From: Pseudacidobacterium ailaaui
GTDB lineage: Bacteria; Acidobacteriota; Terriglobia; Terriglobales; Acidobacteriaceae
DNA length: 64,000 nt
Direction of reading: 5' to 3'
NCBI RefSeq assembly: GCF_000688455.1
Contig: NZ_JIAL01000001.1
Span: 1,333,001 to 1,397,000 of the forward strand
Shown: positions 51,114 to 60,860 of the stretch, in pieces
How the letters are laid out: each line of letters begins with the position of its first letter
Numbering within the stretch: position 1 is the first letter of the stretch
Notes under the pieces: generated by a model
Databases searched by the model: none
What the model was told of the DNA's origin: nothing
The model's input: the letters and a program-made list of their open reading frames with translations, nothing else
Made by a program: the position numbers and the translations under genes

Positions 51114-52514
51114 ATGTTACGCAAATCTTCTGGTAAGACGCTCCTGCTCTCAGTCCTTTCGGTCCCGCTTGCCCTCCTGCTGGTAAGTGGATGCGGCACC
51201 GCACCGTCTGGCTCCAACAGCTCCGGCGGCACCTCTTCCAATACTGCGCCGGCCTTTGTGATTGGTACCGATGCCCCACGCGCAGGGGTCACCTCGTTTT
51301 CCGTCCAGGTGATGAGCATCAACGCCCTGGACGCCCAAGGAAACAGCGTCTCCCTGCTCAGCGGATCGCCCACTGTGGACTTTGCCCGCTACAACGGCCT
51401 GCAGACCCTGCTGGATATGAATGACGTCCCGGCTGGCACCTACAACAGCATTGTGATTACGCTGGGAAGCGCCACCATTGGCTATCTCCAGACCCAGCAG
51501 GGTGCTCCTCCCACCATCCAGACCATGCCGGCCGTCCTGACGCAGTCCACCATCACTGAGACCCTCTCTTCGCCGCTGGTCGTGGCGCAAACCGGACCGG
51601 TCGGCATCCGGCTGGACTTTGACCTGTACAAATCCATCCAGGTCGACAGCAGCGGCCAGATCACGGGCCAGGTCACGCCCACCTTTGACGTAAAGGCCAT
51701 TGGCCCCGATGACCCCGGCGCTTACATTGACGAGTTTGATGCCGGAGTGGTCAGCGTGAACGCCTCCGGGCAATCGTTCGTCATTCAGGGGCCGCACGGG
51801 AATCAGTTCACGGTCCAGGTGAATGGACAAACCGAATGGGACAATAACGAGAGCATCAATCAGCTTACAAGCAACAGCATCGTGCAAATCTCCGGCGTAC
51901 TGGACCGCGCCGATTCCACCATTGATGCCGATGAGGTCGCCATCCTTTCGCAGGACGGCTTCTACGCATCCGGACAGATTACATATGTACAGCCCTCCAG
52001 CGGGACCGCTTCGAGTTTCGATCTTTATGTCCGCGGACTGCTGCCGGCCTCGACCGGTCTATCGCTGGGCCAGATTGCGCAGGTCAATCTTACCGGCAAC
52101 GAAAAGTACTTCATCTACTGGATGCACAATCCGCTGAGCCAGTTCCTCTTCAACTCTGGCTCTCTGCTCCCCGGACAGCATGTCTCGATCGGAGGCCCGG
52201 CCAGCGGCGCCAGCAATCCGCAGGCAGTTACGGTCAAGCGCGTGGTGCTGCGCCACTGGGGCTATGTGGGAACGCTGGTCCCCAACAGCGTGAAGGGCAA
52301 CACGTTCCAGATGAATGTGACGGGATTTGCCGGGCTGCTGGTGCCGGGGACCGTCACAGTCTACGTAACGGACGGTACGCACTACCGCGGCGGTCTGAAC
52401 GGTCTCAATGACGTCAGTTCGGCGGCCACTGTCCGCGTGGTTGGCCTGCTCATCCGGGACCCGTTCTCCGGAAACCTGGTGCTGCTGGCCCACTATGTGG
52501 ACGATATGGACTGA
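51114..52514 (+). CDS. DUF4382/DUF5666-type lipoprotein
   Basis: A 466-residue exported lipoprotein: signal with lipobox (VPLALLLVSGCGT), a Ser/Gly-rich linker, then DUF4382 (FVIGTDAPRAGVTSFSVQVMSINALDAQGNSVSLLSGSPTVDFARYNGLQTLLDMNDVPAGTYNSIVITLG). The second half has repeated beta domains like DUF5666 (GVVSVNASGQSFVIQGPHGNQFTVQVNGQTEWDNNESINQL; GYVGTLVPNSVKGNTFQMNVTG). Common in Acidobacteria; function unknown. Single gene with its own terminator. Confidence 0.88.
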   Translation: MLRKSSGKTLLLSVLSVPLALLLVSGCGTAPSGSNSSGGTSSNTAPAFVIGTDAPRAGVTSFSVQVMSINALDAQGNSVSLLSGSPTVDFARYNGLQTLLDMNDVPAGTYNSIVITLGSATIGYLQTQQGAPPTIQTMPAVLTQSTITETLSSPLVVAQTGPVGIRLDFDLYKSIQVDSSGQITGQVTPTFDVKAIGPDDPGAYIDEFDAGVVSVNASGQSFVIQGPHGNQFTVQVNGQTEWDNNESINQLTSNSIVQISGVLDRADSTIDADEVAILSQDGFYASGQITYVQPSSGTASSFDLYVRGLLPASTGLSLGQIAQVNLTGNEKYFIYWMHNPLSQFLFNSGSLLPGQHVSIGGPASGASNPQAVTVKRVVLRHWGYVGTLVPNSVKGNTFQMNVTGFAGLLVPGTVTVYVTDGTHYRGGLNGLNDVSSAATVRVVGLLIRDPFSGNLVLLAHYVDDMD

Positions 52515-52523
52515 AACTCACGC

Positions 52524-52575
52524 CTGACAGGGCGTTCCTTGCCACTGAGGGCAGGAGCGCTCTGTCAGTTTTTTC
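52524..52575 (+). terminator. Terminator after the DUF4382 lipoprotein
   Basis: CTGACAG (52524-52530) pairs with CTGTCAG (52562-52568), extended inward by GCG/CGC, and is followed by TTTTTTC. A clear intrinsic terminator. Confidence 0.88.
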
Positions 52576-52635
52576 TATGTGACTTTTGCGCGTCGCCAGC
52601 AAGGGTCGCGTCCCCCGCGCAGGCCAAAGCGCTCC

Positions 52636-53280
52636 TTAGACCTGGACCGCATGGGCAGGCACAATGGACGGCAGTCCGGCGGCCTCCACGGTGGCCTTCA
52701 CCATGGCCTCAAATCCCATGCAGGAATTGAGCATCAGGTGGTACATCCGGTAGTCGTTCCATTCACGGTCATAGAAGCGGCGGACGTAGGCGGCGCGGCG
52801 CTTGTCTGTGGCCAGGATCTCCTGTTCGGCCTCATCCGCGTGGTCAGGAAAATTTTCCCGAAACCAGGCGACCTTGCGCTTCATGGAAGCATGAACAAAG
52901 ACGTGGAAGACGCCGGGCATGGTGAGCAGGGCGGCCGTTGCGCCCCGTCCGACGATGACACAGTGGCCCGCCTTCACCTGCTCCTGAAAATATTCGCGTA
53001 CGAATTTCACCATGCGTTCTGCGTCGAAGACGCTGCTCTCGTCCAGGGCAGGCAGACGCTCGATGGACCCATGCCAGAAGGCCTTTCCGAAGCGGTAATA
53101 CCAGGGGTCGAGCCGCTCATCGCAGCTTTCGGCAAGTTTCTTGGTGATTCCGGCCTTGGCTGCAATTTCATCAATCAGGCACTGGTCAATCAGTTTCCAG
53201 TCAAGATATCGCGCCAGATGGTGCGCATAGGCCGCGCCCTGGCTGCCATATTCCCGTTCGACCGTGATGACCCGGATCAT
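52636..53280 (-). CDS. Cytidylate-kinase-like protein
   Basis: A 214-residue P-loop protein of the Cytidylate_kin2 type: VITVEREYGSQGAAYAHHLARYLDWKLIDQCLIDEIAAKAGI, HCVIVGRGATAALLTMPGVFHVFVHASMKRKVAWFREN. The usual GxxxxGKS loop is replaced by EYGSQGAAYA, a variant seen in this subfamily. Nucleotide binding is expected; the true substrate is uncertain. Downstream of MutS2 on the same strand. Confidence 0.85.
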   Translation of the reverse strand: MIRVITVEREYGSQGAAYAHHLARYLDWKLIDQCLIDEIAAKAGITKKLAESCDERLDPWYYRFGKAFWHGSIERLPALDESSVFDAERMVKFVREYFQEQVKAGHCVIVGRGATAALLTMPGVFHVFVHASMKRKVAWFRENFPDHADEAEQEILATDKRRAAYVRRFYDREWNDYRMYHLMLNSCMGFEAMVKATVEAAGLPSIVPAHAVQV

Positions 53281-53375
53281 GCTTCGGCCCTCCGCGTTGC
53301 GTATCGTAGCACTGGCTGAGGGGATTTACAAAAGCTGCTTTTCTCTTTTTGAGCAGAGAAAAACCTGACCTCGCC

Positions 53376-55859
53376 TTAACTTCGCAGCTCGACCACCGTC
53401 GCCCCCGCGCCGCCTTCGGCCTGCGTAGGCTCGCTGATGGAAGCCACATGGGGATGCCGTTCCAGCATCGAGCGCAAGGCCCGGCGCAGGATGCCCATGC
53501 CGGTCCCGTGGACAATGCGGACGCGGGGTAGTCCGGCAAGATAGGCCCGATCAAGATACTTTTCCACCTCGTCGGTGGCCTCATCCACGGTCCGTCCGAT
53601 GAGGTTGATCTCCGGGCGCAGGTCTTGGCTGGTATCTGCTACGGAAACGGACACACCACGCTTCCGCGCCGCTTCTATGGGACTTGGACGCGCAGCCAGG
53701 ACCTCGGCGATCTCATCGCGGGCAATGCGCATTTTCATGGGGCCAACAGCGACTTCATAGGTATTGGCATCGATCTCGCGCTGCACGACCCCCATGCGGC
53801 CCAGGGTGCGCAGCTTGACGGTGTCTCCGGCAGCCACGTGACGGACGATGTGGGGCTGGGCGTGGCGGTCGCCTTTGTCTGCCCCGGTTTTGTCGGCCAC
53901 GACAGCAGCGTGAAAACTCTCCTGAAACTCCCGTCGCAGTTTTGCAATGCGCTGCTCGGCCTGCTTTGAAAGCTTTTGCTGGGCCGCGCGGTCATCAAGG
54001 GCGCGGACGGTTTCTCTGGCGCGGAACTCGAAGTCTTTGAGGAGAGACTGGAGTTTCTGTTCCAGTTCGCGCACCTTGGCGCGCCACTCCTTCATGCCTT
54101 CTTGGGCCAGGCGGCTGCGTTCGCGGTTCAGCTCATATTCCAGATCGCGCACCCGCTTGCGCTCGGCTTCCAGCTCCTGTAATTGCTGATGGAGCCTGTC
54201 CAGAAAAGAGGCAATGTCCAGGGTCTGCGTGCTGAGCTGGGCCCGCGCCGCAGCAACGATCTCCGGCTGTAAACCAAGCCGCTGCGCGATGTTGATGCCT
54301 GCGGAGGCCCCGGGGACACCGAGGCGCAGTTCATAGGTAGGAGCAAGCGTCATTTCATCAAAGCCGACAGCGGTGTTGCGCACGCCGGGACGACTTGCGG
54401 CATAGACTTTGAGCGAGGTCAGATGGGTGGAGATGATGCTCCATGCCCCGGAACGGAGGAAGTGTTCTGCAATGGCGACGGCGAGCGCCGCCCCTTCTTC
54501 CGGGTCCGTCGCTGAACCCAACTCATCGAGCAGGACCAGCGAATGCGGTCCGGCAAGCTGCGCAATGTGGTTGAGATGGACGATGTGGGCGGAAAACGTA
54601 GAGAGGTCCTTCTCAATGGACTGTGCATCGCCAATATCGGCAAGCACCTGATGAAAGACCGGAAAGACCGCGTCTTCCGCGGGGACCGGCACTCCGGCCT
54701 GCGCCATGATGGCCAGCAGGCCCGCCGTCTTGAGCGAAACCGTCTTTCCTCCCGTGTTCGGGCCGCTGATGATGAGCTGCCGCTCGGAGCTGGAAAGTCC
54801 CAGGGTCATGGGGACGATGGCCTGACGTTCCGGGTGCTGAGAAGGGCCGGTCCGTAATCTTTTTTCAAGCAGGGGATGGCGCGCCTTCTTCAATTCCAGC
54901 TGCGCTTCCTGCTGCGGCGCAAAGCGCGGCTGCACGCAGGCAAAGTCTTTTGCAAACCGGGCGCGCGCCAGCAGCGTTTCCACCTCGGCCAAGATGGCCG
55001 CTCCCTGCTGGATGATGCCAGCATGGAAGCCAATCTGGCGCGTCATCTCAAGAAAAATTCGGTGGACCTCGGCCTGTTCGTCTTCGAGCAGGCGCACCAG
55101 GTCGTTGTTCAGCTCAATGGTTTCCAGCGGTTCCAGATAAACGGTCTGCCCGCTCGAACTGGCCCCGTGAATGACCCCCTGGACGCGGCGCTTCAGCTCG
55201 CTTTTGACCGGAATGACGAAGCGCTCGCCGCGGATGGTGATGAGGTCCTGCTGTGTGCTGCCTTCACTGGAAAGCCGCCGCAGTGCTGTATGGAGGCTCT
55301 CTTCAATGGCGCGCTGCTGCCGTTCCATTTCGCGCCGGATGCGCCTCAGTTCCGGGGATGCGTCGTCGGCCAACGTGCCGTCCGGGCCGATCTTCGCCCG
55401 CAGCGATTCCAGCAGGGGACCGAGGTCGGTGGAAAGCAGCGGAGCAGACAACTCCCGAAGACCCGCGACCTGCTCGCGCACGCGCTCGGGAGGCACGCGC
55501 ATCAGTGCCGTCCAGGCCGTGATATCGGCGGCAAGGTCGAGTACCTTCAGGACCTCTTCAGACTCCAGCACTGCGCCTTCAATGCGCGCCTTGTTCAGAA
55601 GTTGTGTCGGGTCCAGCAAGGAACTGAGACCCGGGTGCACGCCCTCTTCCAGCAGCAGACGCATCTCGGCCACCAGAGCATGCTGTTGCTCGATCCATGC
55701 GCGGTCTGTGGAAGGCACCAGACCCAGGACCCAGGCGCGTCCCGTTGCAGAGACGGTATAGCCTGCCAGCAGGTCGAGAAATCTGTCCCACTCAAGCACC
55801 TGACGGCTATAATCGTCCACCTGGGACGGAATGTCTTTCACCCATGCCATATCTTCCAT
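53376..55859 (-). CDS. mutS2: MutS2 with Smr endonuclease domain
   Basis: About 827 residues. MutS-type core with Walker A GPNTGGKTVSLKTAGL (Lys372), Walker B LVLLDELGSATDPEEGAALA and STHLTSLKVYA; a coiled coil (LQELEAERKRVRDLEYELNRERSRLAQEGMKEW) with a KOW-like segment; C-terminal Smr domain (INLIGRTVDEATDEVEKYLDRAYLAGLPRVRIVHGTGMGILRRALRSML, HGTG motif). MutS2 restrains recombination or rescues collided ribosomes in other bacteria. ATG 55859 is used; ATG 55850 is close behind. Confidence 0.95.
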   Translation of the reverse strand: MEDMAWVKDIPSQVDDYSRQVLEWDRFLDLLAGYTVSATGRAWVLGLVPSTDRAWIEQQHALVAEMRLLLEEGVHPGLSSLLDPTQLLNKARIEGAVLESEEVLKVLDLAADITAWTALMRVPPERVREQVAGLRELSAPLLSTDLGPLLESLRAKIGPDGTLADDASPELRRIRREMERQQRAIEESLHTALRRLSSEGSTQQDLITIRGERFVIPVKSELKRRVQGVIHGASSSGQTVYLEPLETIELNNDLVRLLEDEQAEVHRIFLEMTRQIGFHAGIIQQGAAILAEVETLLARARFAKDFACVQPRFAPQQEAQLELKKARHPLLEKRLRTGPSQHPERQAIVPMTLGLSSSERQLIISGPNTGGKTVSLKTAGLLAIMAQAGVPVPAEDAVFPVFHQVLADIGDAQSIEKDLSTFSAHIVHLNHIAQLAGPHSLVLLDELGSATDPEEGAALAVAIAEHFLRSGAWSIISTHLTSLKVYAASRPGVRNTAVGFDEMTLAPTYELRLGVPGASAGINIAQRLGLQPEIVAAARAQLSTQTLDIASFLDRLHQQLQELEAERKRVRDLEYELNRERSRLAQEGMKEWRAKVRELEQKLQSLLKDFEFRARETVRALDDRAAQQKLSKQAEQRIAKLRREFQESFHAAVVADKTGADKGDRHAQPHIVRHVAAGDTVKLRTLGRMGVVQREIDANTYEVAVGPMKMRIARDEIAEVLAARPSPIEAARKRGVSVSVADTSQDLRPEINLIGRTVDEATDEVEKYLDRAYLAGLPRVRIVHGTGMGILRRALRSMLERHPHVASISEPTQAEGGAGATVVELRS

Positions 55860-55921
55860 GGTAATCTTCGTGGGAACCGGCAGCGTCTTTCCTGCGTAGC
55901 AACGGATGGAGGTGGAACCCA

Positions 55922-56440
55922 ATGTTCTGCTCTGGTTGTGGACAAGCCATGCAGGCCTTTGAACAGGTCTGCCCGCGATGCGGACGGCCCGTACCTCCGA
56001 TGCCGGCGGCCCGCCCGGTCCCTTCTTCCCGCGTGCAACGTCATCTGCATCCCATGGCGACGCTCTGGATTGTCTGGGCCGTCTGGAACATGCTGGCCTG
56101 GATGATCGCGCTGCCGTTCTTTGCGGGCTTTATGGGCGGATGGCAGCATTGGGGTTCGCCGGGACATGGCTTCTATGCCTTTGGCCCTGGATTTCCCTTC
56201 ATGCACATGATGTGGCTGCCCTGGGTCATCACTGCCACAGTGGTCCTTCGCTCGGCCCTGGCTGCTGCCACCGGGTTTGCTCTTCTCCGCCGCGCACCGT
56301 GGGGCCGCACGCTGGCCATCGTGACCGCTTTCCTGACGCTGATCAAACCAATCACCGGGACCATCCTGTCCATTTATACGCTGTGGGTGCTGCTGCCTTT
56401 TCCCTCCGGACAGGAGTATGAGCAGATGGCGGTGCATTAA
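55922..56440 (+). CDS. Zinc-ribbon membrane protein
   Basis: A 172-residue protein. An N-terminal zinc ribbon (CSGCGQAMQAFEQVCPRCGRP, two CxxC pairs) is followed by a linker and three to four membrane helices (LWIVWAVWNMLAWMIALPFFAGFMGGW, WVITATVVLRSALAAATGFALL, IVTAFLTLIKPITGTILSIYTLWVLL). GGAGGTGG precedes ATG 55922. Divergent from MutS2. Role unknown. Confidence 0.85.
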   Translation: MFCSGCGQAMQAFEQVCPRCGRPVPPMPAARPVPSSRVQRHLHPMATLWIVWAVWNMLAWMIALPFFAGFMGGWQHWGSPGHGFYAFGPGFPFMHMMWLPWVITATVVLRSALAAATGFALLRRAPWGRTLAIVTAFLTLIKPITGTILSIYTLWVLLPFPSGQEYEQMAVH

Positions 56441-56544
56441 GCTGCCGGTCATGGTCTCCATCATGGCCTCCATGAGGCCAGAAGCATCTCTTGGGCAAAG
56501 GCTGCGCGGTCCGGCACTCCACTCGGCCCCGCTACAATAAACAC

Positions 56545-57534
56545 ATGGAGTATCCTGTCACCCGCCTGCGCCGTCTGCGGTCGAGCGAAGCCATGCGCTC
56601 TTTTGTACGTGAGACCCACCTGGAGCCGGGTGCGCTTGTCTGTCCGCTTTTCATCTGTCCGGGAGAAGGTGTACGGAACCCCATCGCTTCCATGCCGGGG
56701 GTCTTCAATCTTTCCATCGACGAGGCCCTGAAGGAGGCAGAAAAGGCCGCCAGCCTGGGCATCGGAGGCTTACTGCTGTTTGGCCTGCCCGAGAGCAAGG
56801 ACGAGCAAGGCTCCGGCGCATGGAGCGAAGACGGGATCGTGCAGCGTGCTCTTCGCGAGTTGAAAAAGAGCGCAGCGCTCCGGGACCTTCTGCTGCTTGC
56901 CGATGTTTGTCTCTGCGAATACACCTCGCACGGACACTGTGGTCTGGTGAAGAAGCAGGGCGAAGCATACGAGATTGAAAACGACTCCAGTGTGCGCCTG
57001 ATTGCCCGCACCGCGGTTTCCCTCGCCCGGGCCGGTGCAGACATTGTGGCCCCAAGCGACATGATGGATGGTCGCGTGGCCGCGATCCGTGACGACCTCG
57101 ACGAGGCGGGACTCGAAAAGGTCCCGATTCTTTCTTACGCCTCAAAGTTCGCCTCGGCCTTTTACGGCCCCTTCCGCGAGGCGGCAGATTCGGCCCCCCA
57201 GTTTGGCGACCGGCGCAGCTACCAGATGGATGGGGCAAACCTGCGCGAGGCCATGCGTGAAATTGAACTGGACCTGGCCGAAGGCGCAGACATGATCCTG
57301 ATGAAGCCCGCCATGCCCTACCTCGATGTCATCCGCGCCGCGCGCGAGCGCTTTGACGTGCCCATCGGTGCCTATCAGGTCTCCGGCGAATACTCTATGC
57401 TGCAGGCCGCCTTTGCCAAAGGCTGGCTGGAACCCGAGCGGGCGATGATGGAATCGCTGCTCTCTATCCGCCGCGCCGGGGCGGGATTTATCGTGACGTA
57501 CTTCGCCCTGGAAGCCGCGAAGTTGCTCGGTTAG
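56545..57534 (+). CDS. hemB: Porphobilinogen synthase (delta-aminolevulinate dehydratase)
   Basis: Joins two 5-aminolevulinate molecules in heme synthesis. About 329 residues, normal length. Zinc-type metal site [14 protein letters not shown] (three Cys); catalytic lysines in [19 protein letters not shown] and [20 protein letters not shown] 56545 starts [24 protein letters not shown]. Supplies heme for the cytochromes and for phytochrome chromophore made elsewhere in the window. TACAAT just upstream may be its -10 box. Confidence 0.97.
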   Translation: MEYPVTRLRRLRSSEAMRSFVRETHLEPGALVCPLFICPGEGVRNPIASMPGVFNLSIDEALKEAEKAASLGIGGLLLFGLPESKDEQGSGAWSEDGIVQRALRELKKSAALRDLLLLADVCLCEYTSHGHCGLVKKQGEAYEIENDSSVRLIARTAVSLARAGADIVAPSDMMDGRVAAIRDDLDEAGLEKVPILSYASKFASAFYGPFREAADSAPQFGDRRSYQMDGANLREAMREIELDLAEGADMILMKPAMPYLDVIRAARERFDVPIGAYQVSGEYSMLQAAFAKGWLEPERAMMESLLSIRRAGAGFIVTYFALEAAKLLG

Positions 57535-57564
57535 ACCCGGACCGGCAGGTGGGAGAAGCGGCCG

Positions 57565-58530
57565 TCAATACTCCCCCTGGACCACATTCAGCAGAGGCCC
57601 TCCGCTCATAAAGCGCAGCACCTGCTCGCCCGCAAACTGAAATGCACGCGGCATAAACAGCGGACTCGACCCACCGATATGCGGCGTCAGCAACAGGTTC
57701 GGCGCTTTCCACAATGGATGGCCGGGTGGCAGCGGCTCGGGATCGGTGACGTCGAGCGCGGCCCGGATGCGCTTTTCTTCAAGGGCCTTCACCAGGGCGC
57801 CAGTCTCGACCACCGGACCGCGGGCCGCATTGACCAGCAGCGCGCCCTGCTTCATTTTGGCAATCATCTCGGCGTTCATCAGGCCGCGGGTCTGCTGGGT
57901 GAAGGGTACAATCAGCACAACAATGTCGGCCAGCGGCAGCAGATGGGGCAGCTTGTCCACTGCTTCCACACCCGGACGGGCCGTGCGCGCAATGCGAAGG
58001 ACATTCACCCCAAACGGAGACAGCCGCTCCTCAATCGAGCTCCCGATGGACCCATACCCTACAATCAGCACGGTCTTTCCTTCCAGCTCCTCAATCAGCA
58101 CCGGAGGGTAAGGGCTGTGGTTTCCGCCGAAGACGGAATGGTAATGGGCATCGGCCAGCTCGCGCGTGATCCACTGCTGCTGCCGCTGCAGATCAAAATA
58201 AAACGGGAAGAATTTGGTCCAGGCGAGGATGGCGGCCACCGCCCACTCTGAAGTGGCGACGTTGTGGACGCCTTGTGCATCACAAAGCAGCGCGCCCTGC
58301 GGGACCAGACTGCGTAGCCAGTCCACTCCGGCCAGCAGCGACTGCACCACCTTCACCCCGCGCAGGTACGGGGCCACCGGCCCGGCCTGCCGCGGAAACA
58401 GGGGTGCAATCCAGAAGTCGATTTCCACCGGCGACGAAGGCTGCTCCGGTAAAACCACTATCTCCGCTTCAGCAGGAAGCTTGGCCAGAAGATCTTTGCT
58501 TGTCCAGTGTGGAACGCCGACCCTGATCAT
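57565..58530 (-). CDS. D-2-hydroxyacid dehydrogenase family protein
   Basis: A 321-residue NAD-dependent oxidoreductase. Rossmann motif VLIVGYGSIGSSIEERL; catalytic Arg in LLVNAARGPVVETGALVKAL, Glu in the ALDVTDPEPLPPGHPLW segment and His in LLLTPHIGGSSPLF. The LPPGHPLWKAPNLLLTPH block is like phosphoglycerate or glyoxylate/hydroxypyruvate reductases. Substrate cannot be fixed. Convergent with hemB, 30 bases apart. Confidence 0.92.
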   Translation of the reverse strand: MIRVGVPHWTSKDLLAKLPAEAEIVVLPEQPSSPVEIDFWIAPLFPRQAGPVAPYLRGVKVVQSLLAGVDWLRSLVPQGALLCDAQGVHNVATSEWAVAAILAWTKFFPFYFDLQRQQQWITRELADAHYHSVFGGNHSPYPPVLIEELEGKTVLIVGYGSIGSSIEERLSPFGVNVLRIARTARPGVEAVDKLPHLLPLADIVVLIVPFTQQTRGLMNAEMIAKMKQGALLVNAARGPVVETGALVKALEEKRIRAALDVTDPEPLPPGHPLWKAPNLLLTPHIGGSSPLFMPRAFQFAGEQVLRFMSGGPLLNVVQGEY

Positions 58531-58611
58531 GCGCAGAAAATTCCCTCCTTCTCTGATGCTAAAGGAGATGTATTGGCAAAGACCGGGAGACGGCGGTCGC
58601 CGGAAGATTTT

Positions 58612-59355
58612 TTACTGCTTCTGATGAAAGATGGCGTTGTTGATGTCGGGCCAGAATTCCTTGAAGATGAACGTCATTCCATCCAGGCCGACATCGGTAA
58701 GCCAGTGCTGGCCGACTTTGGTCCAGGTGCGCTCCCTGTCCGGATAGTAGAGGCTGGAAATTCCGGAGGCGGCGCCGGCGCCGATGATCTCAGAAGCATT
58801 GAAGGTCTCATTGCCTGCATCAGTGCGTGTAATCAGGACCCGCGAAAACGAATAGGCCGTGCGCTTTACAATGCCACCGCGCCCCAGCGTGTAATAGCGG
58901 GAATCCTGCCGCAGGGCCGAGGGAAAGATGGCCTCGACCATATAATTTTCCACGGCCTGGTCGGCCAGCGTATGCCAGTAATAACGGCCATAGCCAACCG
59001 CGCCCTGATGAAATTCAGGATAGGAGTCCTGCGCCATGCTGATGCCTGCCAGGGCACCGGCAAAGATAAACGCCGAATAATCAAAGCTGTCTTCGGTCGC
59101 CGTGATGAATTTGTCTTTGGCCGACTGGGGAGGAAGTTTTTCATCGACAGATACGGACCGGAAATTCGGGATGACCCCCAGAATCCGTTTGGTCTGCTTG
59201 CCTTCCATACTGTCTGGAGTGCTCTGCTGTTGCGTCTGTGCAGCCGGCGCGTCAGGAAGTGCGCCCGCCGGGGATGCTGCCTGTCCAAAAGCAAGGCCTG
59301 CCCAGGCGAAAAAAGCCATGCCTGCAAGCTTTCTCACAAAACCACAAATGTACAT
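58612..59355 (-). CDS. Exported protein of unknown function (Acidobacteria type)
   Basis: A 247-residue protein with signal peptide (LAGMAFFAWAGLAFGQAASPAGALPDAP), a Gln/Pro-rich linker and a conserved C-terminal part: KRILGVIPNFRSVSVDEKLPPQSAKDKFITATEDSFDYSAFIFAGALAGISMAQDSYPEFHQGAVGYGRYYWH, FNASEIIGAGAASGISSLYYPDRERTWTKVGQHWLTDVGLDG. I recall such proteins mainly from Acidobacteria genomes. Possibly an outer-membrane-associated protein. Function unknown. Confidence 0.8.
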   Translation of the reverse strand: MYICGFVRKLAGMAFFAWAGLAFGQAASPAGALPDAPAAQTQQQSTPDSMEGKQTKRILGVIPNFRSVSVDEKLPPQSAKDKFITATEDSFDYSAFIFAGALAGISMAQDSYPEFHQGAVGYGRYYWHTLADQAVENYMVEAIFPSALRQDSRYYTLGRGGIVKRTAYSFSRVLITRTDAGNETFNASEIIGAGAASGISSLYYPDRERTWTKVGQHWLTDVGLDGMTFIFKEFWPDINNAIFHQKQ

Positions 59356-59413
59356 GTGTTTTTAGACGGCAGGCGCCGGCCTTCGGGTGCAGAGAATTGC
59401 ACAGCAAATCCTG

Positions 59414-60586
59414 TTATTTGAGGAATTTTGACAACGCCTCCAGTCCAGCCTCAATCGCCGGCAAGGGAACGGAGTAGCCAAAACGCACATGGCCTTCGCC
59501 CTGCGCTCCGAAGACCACGCCGGGGATGGTGGCCACATGCGCCTTTTCCAGCAGCAACGCAGCGGCCTTGCGGCTGTCCCTGTGGATCCTGGTAATCGAC
59601 GGCATGGCATAGAACGCACCCGCAGGTGGATCGCATTCCAGGCCTAACGCATTGAGTCCCCGGACCAGCAGGTCGCGCCGCTGGCGGTATTCCTTCAGCC
59701 GGTCATCGAAGTAGCTCTGTGGCAGAGAGAGCGCTTCCAGCGCGGCCCACTGCGTTGGCGTGGAGACGCCGTTGGCCGAATAGAGCACCAGCTTGCGCAG
59801 CCCGGTCATGAACGGCTCCCTGGCTACGATGTAGCCGATGCGCCACCCGGTCATTCCGTAGCTCTTTGAAAAGGTGTAGGCAGTAATGGTGCGCTCCGCC
59901 ATCCCGGGCAGCGATGCGATCGAAACATGTTCGCCTTCATACACCAGGTCCTCGTAGGCTTCATCGGCAATCACAATCAGGTTGTGTTTTTTGGCGAAGG
60001 CCGCGACTTCTTCAGCTTCCGCCCGGGAAAATACAATGCCTGTGGGGTTTTGCGGCGTGTTGTAGTAGATGGCTTTGGTGTGCGGAGTGGCGAACTCCTC
60101 AAGCGTCTTTGTAAGCCCGTTGCGGCGCGCCGTCGCGGTAGGCACCAACAGGGCGCGGGCCTGCGTTCCGGTCACCATGTCGCGAATGGGCGTCCAGTAG
60201 GGCGAAAACAGCAGCATGTCATCGCCGGGGTCCAGCACGGCCTGAAAGGCCACATAAAGGGCGTGCGCCCCTCCAGCGGTAATGAGCACATCATCACTGC
60301 TGACATGGAGCCGGTTGCGTCGTTTCAGTTTTTCTGCCAGCGCTTCACGCAGCACGGGAATGCCGGAAGAAGGAGCATACTTCGTCTTGTTTTCCACCAG
60401 GGCGCGGACCATGGCGAACTTTACCGCATCCGGTGTTTCAAAAAATGGCTCGCCCCCATGAAAAGCATGGACCGTCTGTCCGGCGGCACGCAGCTCCAGG
60501 ACCTTATTGCGTATCTGAACAATATCAGAAAATCCGACTTCTTCCAGCCGTCTGGCCAGACGCAGGGTGTGTTTCTTCGTCGTCAT
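59414..60586 (-). CDS. PLP-dependent aminotransferase (class I/II)
   Basis: A 390-residue aspartate-aminotransferase-fold enzyme: VHAFHGGEPFFETPDAVKFAM, ITAGGAHALYVAFQAVLDPGDDMLLFSPYW, YYNTPQNPTGIVFSRAEAEEVAAFAKKHNLIVIADEAYEDLVY, and the PLP lysine in TAYTFSKSYGMTGWRIGY. ARGEGHVRFGYS-like C-terminus (AQGEGHVRFGYSVPL) has the substrate carboxylate Arg. Likely aspartate or prephenate aminotransferase. Confidence 0.93.
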   Translation of the reverse strand: MTTKKHTLRLARRLEEVGFSDIVQIRNKVLELRAAGQTVHAFHGGEPFFETPDAVKFAMVRALVENKTKYAPSSGIPVLREALAEKLKRRNRLHVSSDDVLITAGGAHALYVAFQAVLDPGDDMLLFSPYWTPIRDMVTGTQARALLVPTATARRNGLTKTLEEFATPHTKAIYYNTPQNPTGIVFSRAEAEEVAAFAKKHNLIVIADEAYEDLVYEGEHVSIASLPGMAERTITAYTFSKSYGMTGWRIGYIVAREPFMTGLRKLVLYSANGVSTPTQWAALEALSLPQSYFDDRLKEYRQRRDLLVRGLNALGLECDPPAGAFYAMPSITRIHRDSRKAAALLLEKAHVATIPGVVFGAQGEGHVRFGYSVPLPAIEAGLEALSKFLK

Positions 60587-60683
60587 GTTTGTTTCGTCCT
60601 CCCGGAATCCAGCGGGACTCTACAGCTTATCTGAAACCGGGAAAAAAAATGGAGGGAAATGGCCCGTCCCCGAAGCGAATGGT

Positions 60684-60860
60684 ATGCTTCGCTGTATGCG
60701 ACGCTCCTCGGTCTGGTTTCTGATTGCTGCGCTCTGGTTTGTCATCACCGTGGTCTCCACGGTGCGGCGCGTGTGGCCGCTGGCGGCGCTGCAGGGAGCG
60801 ATTGCGCTCGTGTTTTTTCTGACGGGGACGTTTGTCCGGCGCCGCGAAAACCTCAGGTAG
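60684..60860 (+). CDS. Small two-helix membrane protein
   Basis: About 58 residues (start ATG 60684 or 60696): two hydrophobic helices (WFLIAALWFVITVVSTV and PLAALQGAIALVFFLTGTFV) and a basic tail RRRENLR. It overlaps the 3' end of hisA by eight bases on the opposite strand. Coding is plausible from the helix pattern but no family is known. Confidence 0.5.
   Translation: MLRCMRRSSVWFLIAALWFVITVVSTVRRVWPLAALQGAIALVFFLTGTFVRRRENLR

Noticed and set aside
50948-51136. 62-codon plus-strand frame before the DUF4382 gene
   Set aside because: No ribosome site, runs into the start of the lipoprotein in another frame and has no recognisable features.
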